A DNA stretch of 64,000 nucleotides. Origin: an uncultured Blastocatellia bacterium. GTDB lineage: Bacteria > Acidobacteriota > Blastocatellia > Pyrinomonadales > Pyrinomonadaceae. The stretch spans positions 1 through 64,000 of the forward strand of contig CAMLLD010000028.1 of NCBI GenBank assembly GCA_946480785.1, written 5' to 3'. The translations under genes were made by a program, and so were the position numbers. Positions 28,158 to 35,805 of this stretch are shown piece by piece; position 1 is the stretch's first letter; each line of letters starts with the position of its first letter. Under the pieces are notes generated by a model, which worked only from the letters and a program-made list of their open reading frames with translations, ran no database searches and was not told the origin of the DNA.

Positions 28158-29201
28158 TCAACTTCGCGGCGCAATATAACTTCGTCGGGCCTTGATAACC
28201 AGTTTGTCTTGCGATTTCTGTCGAGCGGGATCGATGTCGAGTTTCAATTTACGCCTGGTCCCGTCCCGCTTCTTGTTAGTGGAGACAAACGCGAGATTGT
28301 AGCGGCTGCGCAGGTGATCGATCAGCGTCTGGAAGGTCGTGTCGAGCTTTTTAGGTTTGTCCGCGAGTACTTCACCGCCGGTTTCGTTCGCCAAATATTC
28401 CAGGTCCATGTAGTTGGCGGAAACAACTTTGTTCACGCGCGTAGCAACGGTCTGCATGGCATTTTCGACACGTTGGATTATGACTCTGGGAATGATGGCG
28501 CAAACGACGGCGCCTGATTCGTAAACCGCCGCGGCGGCGGCTCGATTGGATGGACCATTCGAGCAATCGAAAAGACGCGTCATGGACGTGATCACAATTA
28601 TGACTCGACGCCCGGCTGGATTGCTTGCCTTGAACATGTGCTCGGCGGCAGCGGCAAACATGAGGTTGAAGCAATGTGCGACGTTCGTGGTTTTCGCCGG
28701 CGGCGGAATGTTATTGAGCGCTTGCTCGAGCATTATCCGGTTGCGAGTGAACGGCTGAATCAGCTTGGCTGAGTCGGTGAAAGCCATCACTGCGATCTCA
28801 TCAATGGGTTTGAGACGATCGATTGCTTCTCGAGCAGCGCGATGTGCTTCGTCACTCCAGACATCAATCGGATGCGGACATGCCGGACCCCGATCGATAG
28901 CCACCACCACAGAGAGCGGCAGCTCATCCTGGCTGAAGTGGGTGATCTCCTGTTTGATTCCATCTTCGTAAAGCACGAAGTCTTCTTTGTTCAAACCGCC
29001 GACTATGCGCGCAGTGTTCTTCTGCAGCACCAGCGCGTCGATTTTGACGAGATCTACGTCGACCTTGACGACATCCGGTGCTGACTGGGGACCAGGCGTC
29101 GGCGTTTGCGAAGTGACCGGGCTGGAATAGAAGAGCAGGGCCGCAAGGGCCATCGACGTGACCAGAAAAAGAGGTAGCAGGATGGGCCGTCGGTTTCTCA
29201 T
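28158..29201 (-). CDS. VWFA-related Acidobacterial domain protein
   Basis: A 347-aa exported protein with a signal peptide (LPLFLVTSMALAALLFYSS) followed by the lineage-typical segment VKVDVDLVKIDALVLQKNTARIVGGL-NKEDFVLYEDGIKQEI (residues about 45-85). A von Willebrand factor A-like domain then spans about 90-310. The MIDAS region is altered: the expected DxSxS is AIDRGPA, so metal binding is doubtful. The TIGR03436-type N-terminal segment is nearly restricted to Acidobacteria and is my main taxonomic clue. It probably mediates protein contacts at the cell surface. It is 65 bp upstream of the amidohydrolase gene on the same strand. Confidence 0.9.
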   Translation of the reverse strand: MRNRRPILLPLFLVTSMALAALLFYSSPVTSQTPTPGPQSAPDVVKVDVDLVKIDALVLQKNTARIVGGLNKEDFVLYEDGIKQEITHFSQDELPLSVVVAIDRGPACPHPIDVWSDEAHRAAREAIDRLKPIDEIAVMAFTDSAKLIQPFTRNRIMLEQALNNIPPPAKTTNVAHCFNLMFAAAAEHMFKASNPAGRRVIIVITSMTRLFDCSNGPSNRAAAAAVYESGAVVCAIIPRVIIQRVENAMQTVATRVNKVVSANYMDLEYLANETGGEVLADKPKKLDTTFQTLIDHLRSRYNLAFVSTNKKRDGTRRKLKLDIDPARQKSQDKLVIKARRSYIAPRS

Positions 29202-29394
29202 TAGCTCTGTCGTTCAGATGGGCAAGTGAGCTACCATCGCGGCACAATCTATTACACGCGATCCGAAAAAAGCAAAGAAAACAGCGACTGAAAAAAATTT
29301 CTTTGCCGGGTGTCGAATTCGTCGCGGCCCATTCGATTAGTAGGTGAAAGGGCAGAAAACGAACTCTATTTTTGGAAAATAAGGAGATATTAAG

Positions 29395-29835
29395 ATGCGA
29401 GTGATGGTCGTTATCAAAGCTAACAAGGAATCAGAGGCGGGAATCATGCCGAGCGAAGCATTGCTCAACGCGATGGGTAAGTTCAACGAAGAGTTGGTGA
29501 ACGCCGGCGTCATACTCGCGGGTGAAGGGCTGCACCCATCATCGAAGACAAAGCGAGTCAAGTTTTCCGGCGGGCAGCGAATCATTACGGATGGTCCATT
29601 CGCGGAAACACGCGAGCTCATCGCCGGTTTCTGGATCTGGAAAGTGAATTCGATGGAAGAAGCGCTCGAGTGGGCGAAGCGGATACCGAACGATCCCGAA
29701 AGACCGGACATGGAAGGCGAAATCGACATCTGTCGAATCTTCGACCCGGAAGATTTCGGCCCCGAGCTCACTCCGGAAATGCGAAAACTGGAAGAACGCC
29801 TCCGCACCAAAGCAGAAAGACTCAAACAATCCTGA
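29395..29835 (+). CDS. YciI-like (DGPF) protein
   Basis: A 146-aa cytoplasmic protein of the YCII-related family. It has the family signature TDGPFAETRELIAGFWIWKVNS near residue 65 and the ferredoxin-like pattern RVMVVIKANKESEAG at the N-terminus. AAGGAG precedes the ATG by eight bases. Members are small dimeric proteins often found beside ECF sigma factors, and their activity is mostly unknown. No sigma factor gene is adjacent here. It is monocistronic: a strong terminator follows within 10 bases. Confidence 0.9.
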   Translation: MRVMVVIKANKESEAGIMPSEALLNAMGKFNEELVNAGVILAGEGLHPSSKTKRVKFSGGQRIITDGPFAETRELIAGFWIWKVNSMEEALEWAKRIPNDPERPDMEGEIDICRIFDPEDFGPELTPEMRKLEERLRTKAERLKQS

Positions 29836-29843
29836 GCCACAAT

Positions 29844-29896
29844 AAGGCACATCAGGCGCAAAACAAATCAATGTTTTGTGTGCTTATGTGCCTTTT
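29844..29896 (+). terminator. intrinsic terminator after the DGPF gene
   Basis: AAGGCACAT and ATGTGCCTT close a long hairpin whose inner part pairs GCAAAACA with TGTTTTGT, and it is followed by TT. The position directly after the stop fits an intrinsic terminator. Confidence 0.75.
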
Positions 29897-30053
29897 CGTG
29901 GCGAATCGTCGTTGACTTTTCCGCGTATATACGAATAACCTCCAGTCGCTCTTAGAGAAGGAGCCCGAGCTTCTGCGTCCCCGCATCGCTTCACAGCTTG
30001 GTGATAACAGTAAACCGGTTTTCTTTCCTGTTTTAGCGACGATCCATACCTCG

Positions 30054-30416
30054 ATGGAAGTTTTTCGCTGTCCCAGTTGCCACGAATTCATCGCTGCTGA
30101 TGCAACGAAGTGTCGCTTCTGTTCTGCTCCGCTTGACGCTGAGACAGTGAAATCCGCAGTGGCGGCTCAAGAGAAAGAGAATAGCCTATATCGACGGAGA
30201 CATTATGCTCGACACATCCTTATTGGAGTAGGCGTGTTTACTCTCGGCTTACTTTTCACACTGGCCACGCATACAGCACCGCTCTCTTTCCTGCGGGCTG
30301 AGTACTACTATTCCCCGCGGGGTGGGGTCTACCACGTCTTCACCTACGGACTAATGCTATCCGGAGGCGGTGAGTTCATCTATGGTTTAGCTGGATGGTT
30401 CGATGACTTTAAATGA
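30054..30416 (+). CDS. zinc-ribbon membrane protein
   Basis: A 120-aa protein that begins with a zinc ribbon (RCPSCHEFIAADATKCRFCSAPL; two CxxC pairs at about residues 6-9 and 20-23) and then has two hydrophobic segments (HILIGVGVFTLGLLFTLAT and the Gly-rich HVFTYGLMLSGGGEFIYGLAGWF). The combination of an N-terminal zinc ribbon and a membrane anchor is common in proteins of unknown function. No ribosome site is obvious upstream of ATG 30054. It is convergent with the YVTN gene, with 33 bp between the stops. Confidence 0.7.
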   Translation: MEVFRCPSCHEFIAADATKCRFCSAPLDAETVKSAVAAQEKENSLYRRRHYARHILIGVGVFTLGLLFTLATHTAPLSFLRAEYYYSPRGGVYHVFTYGLMLSGGGEFIYGLAGWFDDFK

Positions 30417-30449
30417 CCGACCTACCCGATCGCTTGCCGATATCCGAGG

Positions 30450-31709
30450 CTACGAACAACCGAGGCTGAATTGTATGGCGTTCGCCGCTTCAATCAATTC
30501 CTGTCCTTGACTCGCAGTGAGCGAGCCGTTGTTTATAAAGGCTTGAATCTGATTAATGAACGCGCTGAGCTGATTACAGGCTGCTCTCGTCGCGCCGTTA
30601 TCGATCTTGCTCTGGATCTCCTGAAGTTTATTGATCAAGCCATTGCCCTTATTTTGTTTGAGGCTGCCTTCGTCAATCAGTGCCTGCACCTGAGCAATGA
30701 GCGAGCCGATTGTGTTCGGCGCTGCTGTTGAAAAAGCTATCTGGGCGGCGCCATTTCCGACTGGTATGGTGGCGGTTATCGTATTCGTGGCCGTGGAAAT
30801 CACTGACACAGTGCCATCAACAAAATTAGTTACATAGGCAAGAGTCCCATCAGGACTGACGCGAACTCCTAGTGGCTCGTCTCCAACAGGCACAGTGGTT
30901 ACGACTGTATTGGTTGCCGTGTTAATCACTGAAACGGTATCGCTGTCTTGATTCGCCACATAAGCGAAGGCTCCATTCGGCGTGATGTCTATTCCTATGG
31001 GCGTCCTTCCCACTGGTACAGTGGCGACTATGGTATTGGTTGCCGTGTCTATCACTAAGACTTGGTCCAATACCTGGTCTGTCACATAGACAAACGCTCC
31101 ATTCGGTGTGACTGCCAGCAAAGTTGGGAAGACAAATCCCGGTATAGTGGCAACAACCGTGTTGGTTGTTGTGTCTATTACCGAAACTGCATTTAGGTTG
31201 GTAACCGCAACATAGGCAAAGGCCCCATTCGGCGTGATAGCGATTCCAATTGTAGTTCCAACCGGCACGGTTGCGACTACGGTATTAGTCGCTGTATCTA
31301 TCACTGAGACAGTGCCACTAACCTGATTCGTCACATAGACGAAGGCGCCATTTGGCGTGACGGCTAGCAGAACCGGAAGTTGTCCAACGGGAACGGTAGC
31401 CACTACGGTATCGGTTGCCACATCTATCACCGAGACAGTGTTGTCGGACTCATTCGCCACGTAAGCGAAGGCCCCGTTCGGCGTAACGGCGATTCCCAGT
31501 GGATTCTTTCCAACTGGTATGGTGGCCACCACAGTGTTGGTCGTTGTATCTATCACGGACACCGTACCGTCTAAAAAATCTGTCACATAAGCCTTGGTTT
31601 GAGCGAGTGCCGGACTTGCTCCAACGAGCGTGAGAAACAGTGCGACGGGTAGCAGGCGAATGATTGTGCAAAAAGCCTGCGTTGAAAACTTTTGGGCAAG
31701 TTTCGTCAT
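30450..31709 (-). CDS. secreted seven-bladed YVTN propeller with helical C-terminal domain
   Basis: ATG 31709 has AAAGGAG upstream and gives a signal peptide (LLPVALFLTLVGASPALAQ); a longer frame to 31757 is less likely. Seven repeats of about 42 residues, each of the form AYVTN...TVSVIDTATNTVVATVPVG...IAVTPNGA, make one complete YVTN beta-propeller (about residues 35-325). The last 90 residues form a helical domain (LIAQVQALIDEGSLKQNKGNGLINKL ... LSAFINQIQAFINNGSLTASQGQELIEAAN) resembling the FIMAH-type domain of secreted proteins. Highly similar blades at the DNA level indicate recent repeat expansion or homogenisation. The binding target is unknown; it may be a surface-layer-like structural protein. 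Confidence 0.88.
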   Translation of the reverse strand: MTKLAQKFSTQAFCTIIRLLPVALFLTLVGASPALAQTKAYVTDFLDGTVSVIDTTTNTVVATIPVGKNPLGIAVTPNGAFAYVANESDNTVSVIDVATDTVVATVPVGQLPVLLAVTPNGAFVYVTNQVSGTVSVIDTATNTVVATVPVGTTIGIAITPNGAFAYVAVTNLNAVSVIDTTTNTVVATIPGFVFPTLLAVTPNGAFVYVTDQVLDQVLVIDTATNTIVATVPVGRTPIGIDITPNGAFAYVANQDSDTVSVINTATNTVVTTVPVGDEPLGVRVSPDGTLAYVTNFVDGTVSVISTATNTITATIPVGNGAAQIAFSTAAPNTIGSLIAQVQALIDEGSLKQNKGNGLINKLQEIQSKIDNGATRAACNQLSAFINQIQAFINNGSLTASQGQELIEAANAIQFSLGCS

Positions 31710-31785
31710 AAGGATTCTCCTTTGTTGTGGATAACGAGGAAAACTTCTAGTCTGCATTTGCGCAATTTAGAAGTTTGGCGAGAAC

Positions 31786-31920
31786 TCAATGACTACGGCT
31801 AGGACAACCCGCTGACGCTTTGGCTCCCGGTGCTGCCAATACAACCATTGAGTACGCACTCAAAACGGCAACCGCCACAACAGTCGCAATGGACTTGCGG
31901 CTCCAGGTCTTGCTAATCAT
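31786..31920 (-). CDS. candidate short secreted peptide, 44 aa
   Basis: ATG 31920 is preceded by GGGAGGAAAGTTGAA, one of the best ribosome sites in this region. The 44-aa product has a basic N-terminus (MISKTWSRKS), a hydrophobic core (IATVVAVAVLSAYSMVVLAAPGA) and a short tail (KASAGCPSRSH). It looks like a signal peptide with an eight to ten residue mature remainder holding one Cys. It is 76 bp upstream of the YVTN gene on the same strand and could be a leader or a tiny exported peptide. No family is recognised. Confidence 0.45.
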   Translation of the reverse strand: MISKTWSRKSIATVVAVAVLSAYSMVVLAAPGAKASAGCPSRSH

Positions 31921-32348
31921 TTCAACTTTCCTCCCGTACAGTGAAGACGATGGTTTGTTGCTTAACCCGCAACGGGCAAACAGTCGTGGGAAACCCTGTC
32001 AGTTGGTAGCATACGGAATGAACTCTCTGCCTGAGTTGATTCACCGAAGCGAAGGCCACGTTGGCGAGTGTGCGAGGACGCAGAGGCTCGGGCTCCAGCC
32101 TTCGATTGAAGCGGGCGTGAGACTATTCCTGTTTTGAAGAATAGTCAACACACCTTTTGGAGTAGATTTTACTGAGTCAATTCGGGGCAGCACGCGAGAG
32201 AGATTAAATTCGAGGCACGAATCGCGCAAAAACCAAGAGGCCACCTCACGGTCCTTCCAACTGTTGCCAGAACCGCTTTGTCAGGCAAGTCAACAGGACC
32301 GGTTATAGAGAGAGATTCATAATCGAATCCAGCAAGTTTCTCTTTGTG
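31921..32348. other. non-coding region, 428 bp
   Basis: No convincing gene on either strand. The only structure I see is a perfect palindrome GACTATTC/GAATAGTC with a 10-base loop at 32121-32146. The region must contain the promoter of the 44-aa peptide and YVTN genes on the minus strand; I could not place -35 and -10 boxes with confidence. Confidence 0.4.
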
Positions 32349-32858
32349 TCAGGCCGAACGGTCGAGTTCTTGCAAGACTCCCGCCACATCGCGAGGACGT
32401 GAGCTCTTTAGTTTCCGCAATCCATCTTTCACGATCCATGCTGTGTGCGGGTTACTCGAAGCTGCCCACTGCCGACAGATGCGTAGCACGAGTTCTGGAT
32501 GCTTACCGCTGGCGTTCCGAAGCACGTTAGCCACTGACTTCTTGACGTATAGCTCGGAGTCGGTTCGTAGCATCTCAAGCACAGGCCACACTGCTTCGGG
32601 ATCTACCTTCACGATGCCCCGCAGGCCCTCACTCGCGGCGCGCCGCACATTCGCGTCACCGTCCCCAGCCCAGCGGCGAGCGGTTTGAAGGACCGCTACC
32701 GGATGGCGCTTACCAATCTCAACCAACGCCGTCGCAGCCACTTCGCGCGTTTGCCATTGGTCGCTTGCTGCCAGCCTCCTTAGTTCTGGGAACACGGCAT
32801 CAGGTTCGACGCGACCCCGGCCAAGAAGCTCCTTAATGTCGTGAACCTTTGCGATCAC
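32349..32858 (-). CDS. HEAT-repeat / DNA-alkylation-repeat-like protein
   Basis: A 169-aa all-helical protein with four to five HEAT-type repeats (DQWQTREVAATALVEIGKRHP; GDANVRRAASEGLRGIVKVDP; SELYVKKSVANVLRNASGKHP; NPHTAWIVKDGLRKLKSSRP). The WQTREVAATAL pattern resembles AlkD/AlkC-like DNA alkylation repeat proteins, but the length is well below the usual 220-240 residues. I see no catalytic Asp and Trp set that I can place, so glycosylase activity is unproven. It begins an accessory stretch with a protease, ankyrin and membrane genes. Confidence 0.7.
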   Translation of the reverse strand: MIAKVHDIKELLGRGRVEPDAVFPELRRLAASDQWQTREVAATALVEIGKRHPVAVLQTARRWAGDGDANVRRAASEGLRGIVKVDPEAVWPVLEMLRTDSELYVKKSVANVLRNASGKHPELVLRICRQWAASSNPHTAWIVKDGLRKLKSSRPRDVAGVLQELDRSA

Positions 32859-33285
32859 AGCAACGTCCCTTGGTTTCGGACTACCAGATGTATCTTGATC
32901 TGAAACGCGCAGTATGCATCTTTAGTTAGTCCGCGCGAATTCTCGTCATATGCGAACCTTTTGGAAATTATGTCAGAAACAAACGTTCGATAATAGGTGA
33001 GGCGGAAAATACGAAGCCACCCCTTGGGGATGGCTTCTTCAATCTTCTCCCAACAGTGAACAATCTTCGCAACTTTCTTACAACCAACAGCAGAAATCTT
33101 CGGTTTCTTTCAACGGGTGCGAAAGGTGGTTAGGGTCCGAAACGTCAAATTGAAGAGGATCAATTGGTGTCGTAATGAGTCTTCCCGGACCAACGAAGTC
33201 TTCGAGTTCACCTGCAGGAAAATCAGAGAAGAGCGCGTGGCGTAGCCACGCTCAATCTTTAGCTCCTTGTCAGGTGCAACGACCG
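32859..33285. other. non-coding region with hairpin and repeat copy A
   Basis: A 427-bp gap. A terminator-like hairpin, GAAGCCACCCC-TT-GGGGATGGCTTC (33013-33037, one mismatch), is followed by TTCAATCTTCT. Directly next to it is the first copy of the three-copy dispersed repeat (33049-33118). No ORF here has a ribosome site or a protein-like composition. Confidence 0.5.
33049..33118 (+). repeat. dispersed repeat, copy A
   Basis: Starts CCCAACAGTGAACAATCTTC and continues GCAACTTT, then after a variable stretch GCAGAAATCTTCGGTTTC. It aligns with copies at 34200-34278 and 35485-35565 in the same orientation; the first 25 bases are nearly identical in all three. Copy A is the most diverged in its second half. 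Confidence 0.6.
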
Positions 33286-34056
33286 TTAGGCAGACGGCGA
33301 GAGGGGGCTGACTCCGAGAAGCTGAGCGAGAGTTCTACCTCCAGTCGCTGCTCCGCGAAGATTGTGGAGGCTGCGTGTGTAGTGAGCCATCCCGAATGTG
33401 ACGATTCGTTGAACTTCAGGTTGTCTTGCACCGGTGTCAGCATCGATAGTAGCGATGTGCTCAAGTTGGGCGACATCGGCGGTGCCGTAAATGACACCAT
33501 AAACAAGGCGTGAGCCCTTTTTGACAACCGGGCTCCCGCTGAGACCGGCCGGAGCCATCATATCGAGCTCGTACGACTCGATTGGCGCGCCGGCAGGGGG
33601 CTCATACCTAAACGCTCGCGTGACGTATCCCTCGAGGTAACGTGGATTGAGGTTGAACGACAACTTGCCCTCTGCCGTACGTCGCCGATCAGTGAGAGGA
33701 TAACCGAATGAGAAGATGTCGGTGCCCAGCGCTAAGTCGCCGTTACCCAGTGCGAGCGGGGTATGTTGCTTTAGATCAACGTTTGCCGTTGCCAGATCGA
33801 TGCCCGTGGGGTCTGCCTCGATGTTTGACAGATAGTAGGCTCTCGTGTACTCCGAGCCTTCCTTCGTCGCCACGGCGAATGCCTCCCCAGCGGCGAGCGG
33901 GTGCCCGACGCAGTGAGCGCACGTAACCAGGAGTCGATCGGCGATTAGGAACGCGGTGCCCTGGAATGAGACCACGTCTGCCGGCTCCGATCCTCGCAGA
34001 ACGAAGAGGGGCAAGATATCGCGATCAATGATGTGGCGATCTGGTTGTTCACTCAT
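33286..34056 (-). CDS. trypsin-like serine protease
   Basis: A 256-aa protein from ATG 34056, with AAGG just upstream; the frame extends to 34131 but this start fits better. It has no signal peptide, so it is probably cytoplasmic. The chymotrypsin-fold triad is visible: H48 in TCAHCVG, D87 in GIDLATANV and S173 in PAGLSGSPVV. DIFSFGYPL and VYGVIYG are typical beta-barrel strands. Small cytoplasmic trypsin-like domains of this kind are common in predicted bacterial conflict systems, where they cleave a partner after a trigger. Its neighbours (HEAT, ankyrin and a TRADD-N-associated-like membrane protein within 5 kb) fit that picture but do not prove it. Confidence 0.8.
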   Translation of the reverse strand: MSEQPDRHIIDRDILPLFVLRGSEPADVVSFQGTAFLIADRLLVTCAHCVGHPLAAGEAFAVATKEGSEYTRAYYLSNIEADPTGIDLATANVDLKQHTPLALGNGDLALGTDIFSFGYPLTDRRRTAEGKLSFNLNPRYLEGYVTRAFRYEPPAGAPIESYELDMMAPAGLSGSPVVKKGSRLVYGVIYGTADVAQLEHIATIDADTGARQPEVQRIVTFGMAHYTRSLHNLRGAATGGRTLAQLLGVSPLSPSA

Positions 34057-34199
34057 ACCTTGTAAAACCTCTCCATGGTAGTTCGGGGATGCTAACTCAA
34101 CTTCCGCGAGAAGGCTTCTAGCAGCAAACAATTACGAGAGATTAAAACAGGAAAGCGACAACGCGCTATGAGGGTAGACATTACGGGCAAAGAAATCAT

Positions 34200-34278
34200 C
34201 CCCACAGTGGACAATCTTCGCAACTTTTTTGGATCCGACGCGGAAATGCTCTTTCTTCCAAATAGTTGTGGGATCTTA
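34200..34278 (+). repeat. dispersed repeat, copy B
   Basis: Starts CCCCACAGTGGACAATCTTC, continues GCAACTTTTTTGGATCC and GGAAATGCTC, and ends AGTTGTGGGATCTTA. GCAACT (34220) can pair with AGTTGT (34264), closing a loop of about 40 bases. It lies between the divergent protease gene and the 105-aa gene. Confidence 0.65.
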
Positions 34279-34366
34279 CGAGTTGTTCTGGCCCTCTCAG
34301 GAGTGATACGTTCCGCGCAATCTTAAATCTTAGATTTCAGGAGGCACCTGATGGGCTACGAGTTGC

Positions 34367-34684
34367 ATGGATATATTGAGCGGAAAATGGGGCCTCACAC
34401 TGAAGTCTACCTATTGGAAAGTAAAGGATATGCAACTTACCTCTGATACAACCCAGGGGAACGGAAATGGCAAGGCAGCCGCCATCATAGAGGGTAAGAC
34501 GATCAACTACGAAATTAGAGGCAACTACAACGGGGCAAGTTTGGGCTTAATGTTCCTTCCGATATACGAGGGCGATCCTGCCGAGCAGCGATCAGATTGG
34601 GACGACTACCAGTTCGAGTTCGCCGGTAATTGTATAGGGAACAATGTCATTAAAGGGCCGCGAAAACCAGGGAAGTTGAATTAA
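34367..34684 (+). CDS. hypothetical protein, 105 aa
   Basis: A small beta-rich protein (SGKWGLTLKSTYWKVKDMQLTSD, IIEGKTINYEIRGNYNGASLGLMFLPIYEGD, YQFEFAGNCIGNNVIKGP) with the G-x-W opening typical of lipocalin-like or similar small beta-barrels. No signal peptide. The start is odd: the good ribosome site AGGAGG serves ATG 34351 in another frame, which would give a 31-residue peptide ending at 34446, while ATG 34367 has none of its own. Translation may be coupled through that short upstream ORF, or a frameshift has changed the start. Family unknown. Confidence 0.55.
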   Translation: MDILSGKWGLTLKSTYWKVKDMQLTSDTTQGNGNGKAAAIIEGKTINYEIRGNYNGASLGLMFLPIYEGDPAEQRSDWDDYQFEFAGNCIGNNVIKGPRKPGKLN

Positions 34685-34796
34685 CACTTGGGTTAAGTTT
34701 CAGCCTACCCCTTAATTGAAGAGCTACCTTGTCCACATAGTAGATTCCTTGAGCGAGACGCAAGCATTCCGGCCGTGTCCCTCCATTGGACTGTCC

Positions 34797-35129
34797 TCAT
34801 TCGGTCCCTCCGGCCAAGCGGAGGATGTGAATGACTTCGTCGTGGCCATAATCGTTATGCCCCATCTCCAGCGCCATACCAAGCGCGGTCTTCCCCTCTC
34901 GGTTACGAGCATTCAGGTTGGCTCCGCGTCCGATCAGGAGTTGGACAATGTCGACGGCTGCGACCCACGCTGCATTCATCAGTGGAGTCCAGCCAAGTGG
35001 GTCGCGGTATTCTAAGGGTGCGCCCTCATCGAGCAACGCCACAACCTCATCGGCCGCCGCGCGATTGACGGCGTCGTCCAACTCCATGCCGAGTTGCTTT
35101 TCTGTCTTCATCTTCGCAAGTGCATTCAT
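34797..35129 (-). CDS. ankyrin-repeat protein, 110 aa
   Basis: About two and a half ankyrin repeats: LDDAVNRAAADEVVALLDEGAPLEYRD, GWTPLMNAAWVAAVDIVQLLIGRGANLNARN and GKTALGMALEMGHNDYGHDEVIHILRLAGG. The signature GxTPLxxAA and VxLLLxxGAN positions are clear. It is a small protein-interaction module with no other domain, and is probably cytoplasmic. ATG 35129 has no strong ribosome site. In this accessory region it may be an adaptor, or an immunity or regulatory partner, but nothing in the sequence names its target. Confidence 0.8.
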   Translation of the reverse strand: MNALAKMKTEKQLGMELDDAVNRAAADEVVALLDEGAPLEYRDPLGWTPLMNAAWVAAVDIVQLLIGRGANLNARNREGKTALGMALEMGHNDYGHDEVIHILRLAGGTE

Positions 35130-35805
35130 TAGCGGCGGCGAACCGCGAAGCGGCCGAACTATGTGTATCTTGATCTGGATAAATCACGAAGCGGTATTAG
35201 CCCTTCGTTTTCCTTCCGCTAAAATGAGCGGCTGCATTCCGCCAATCTGTTTTCATAGCACTTGTGGCGTCTTGAACCACCGCCTCGCTGTCTTATCCAG
35301 TTCCGTATAAAATCAGCTTTGCTAAAAGACCTGCTGTCTGCTCCGCCCCAAAGAACGTACCGCTATATACACGCCAATCAGCAGGCCGCATTCAGATGGT
35401 TGTTAGTTAGTATTTGCCAGTTACCCATAGAGAAGCCGCGTACGTGCGTAAGTGCCTATGAGTGCAGCGTGTAACCGTGCGAAGCCCACAATGGACAATC
35501 TTCGCAACTGGTTTTAGGACCAATAACTGAAATGCTCGGTTTCCGGCAGTTGCTCGGATCCTATAGCGGAGCAAGTCCCATCCTTTTCGGGACTGTCAGT
35601 TTGGTCACTAACTCAACTACCCAAGCCTCATTTACCCGTACTCCCCTTAGTAGTTGTCGAAATGCTTGACTTCCTGACTACTCTTTGCGAGCATTGCCGC
35701 CGCTACACCGAACCATCGCGATTGTCCTTGAGTTCCGCCGCTCAGGGCGCTGCTCAAAAGTTACCTTAGCTCGACCACAAGCTTCTACTCCAAGGGACAT
35801 ACAAA
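35130..35805. other. non-coding region, 676 bp, with repeat copy C
   Basis: I see no gene in this interval; the short open frames lack ribosome sites and protein-like composition. It holds repeat copy C (35485-35565). The rest presumably contains the promoter of the symporter operon that starts at 35806. Confidence 0.5.
35485..35565 (+). repeat. dispersed repeat, copy C
   Basis: Starts CCCACAATGGACAATCTTCG, continues CAACTGG and TGAAATGCTCGGTTTC, and ends CAGTTGCTCGGATCCTATA. GCAACTG (35504-35510) and CAGTTGC (35547-35553) are perfectly complementary, so the single strand can fold back on itself. Confidence 0.65.

Noticed and set aside
31380..31574. Open frames within the YVTN gene on the opposite strand
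   Set aside because: They arise from the repetitive blade sequence and have no start signals.
31820..32137. 105-aa plus-strand open frame
   Set aside because: It lies antisense to the 44-aa peptide gene that has a strong ribosome site, lacks its own site and has random-looking composition.
33175..33513. 112-aa plus-strand open frame
   Set aside because: It is the antisense shadow of the trypsin-like protease gene, whose catalytic motifs are clear on the minus strand.
33049..35565. Integron attC array
   Set aside because: The repeat ends do not match the RYYYAAC and GTTRRRY core sites and no integrase gene is seen; kept only as a dispersed repeat.
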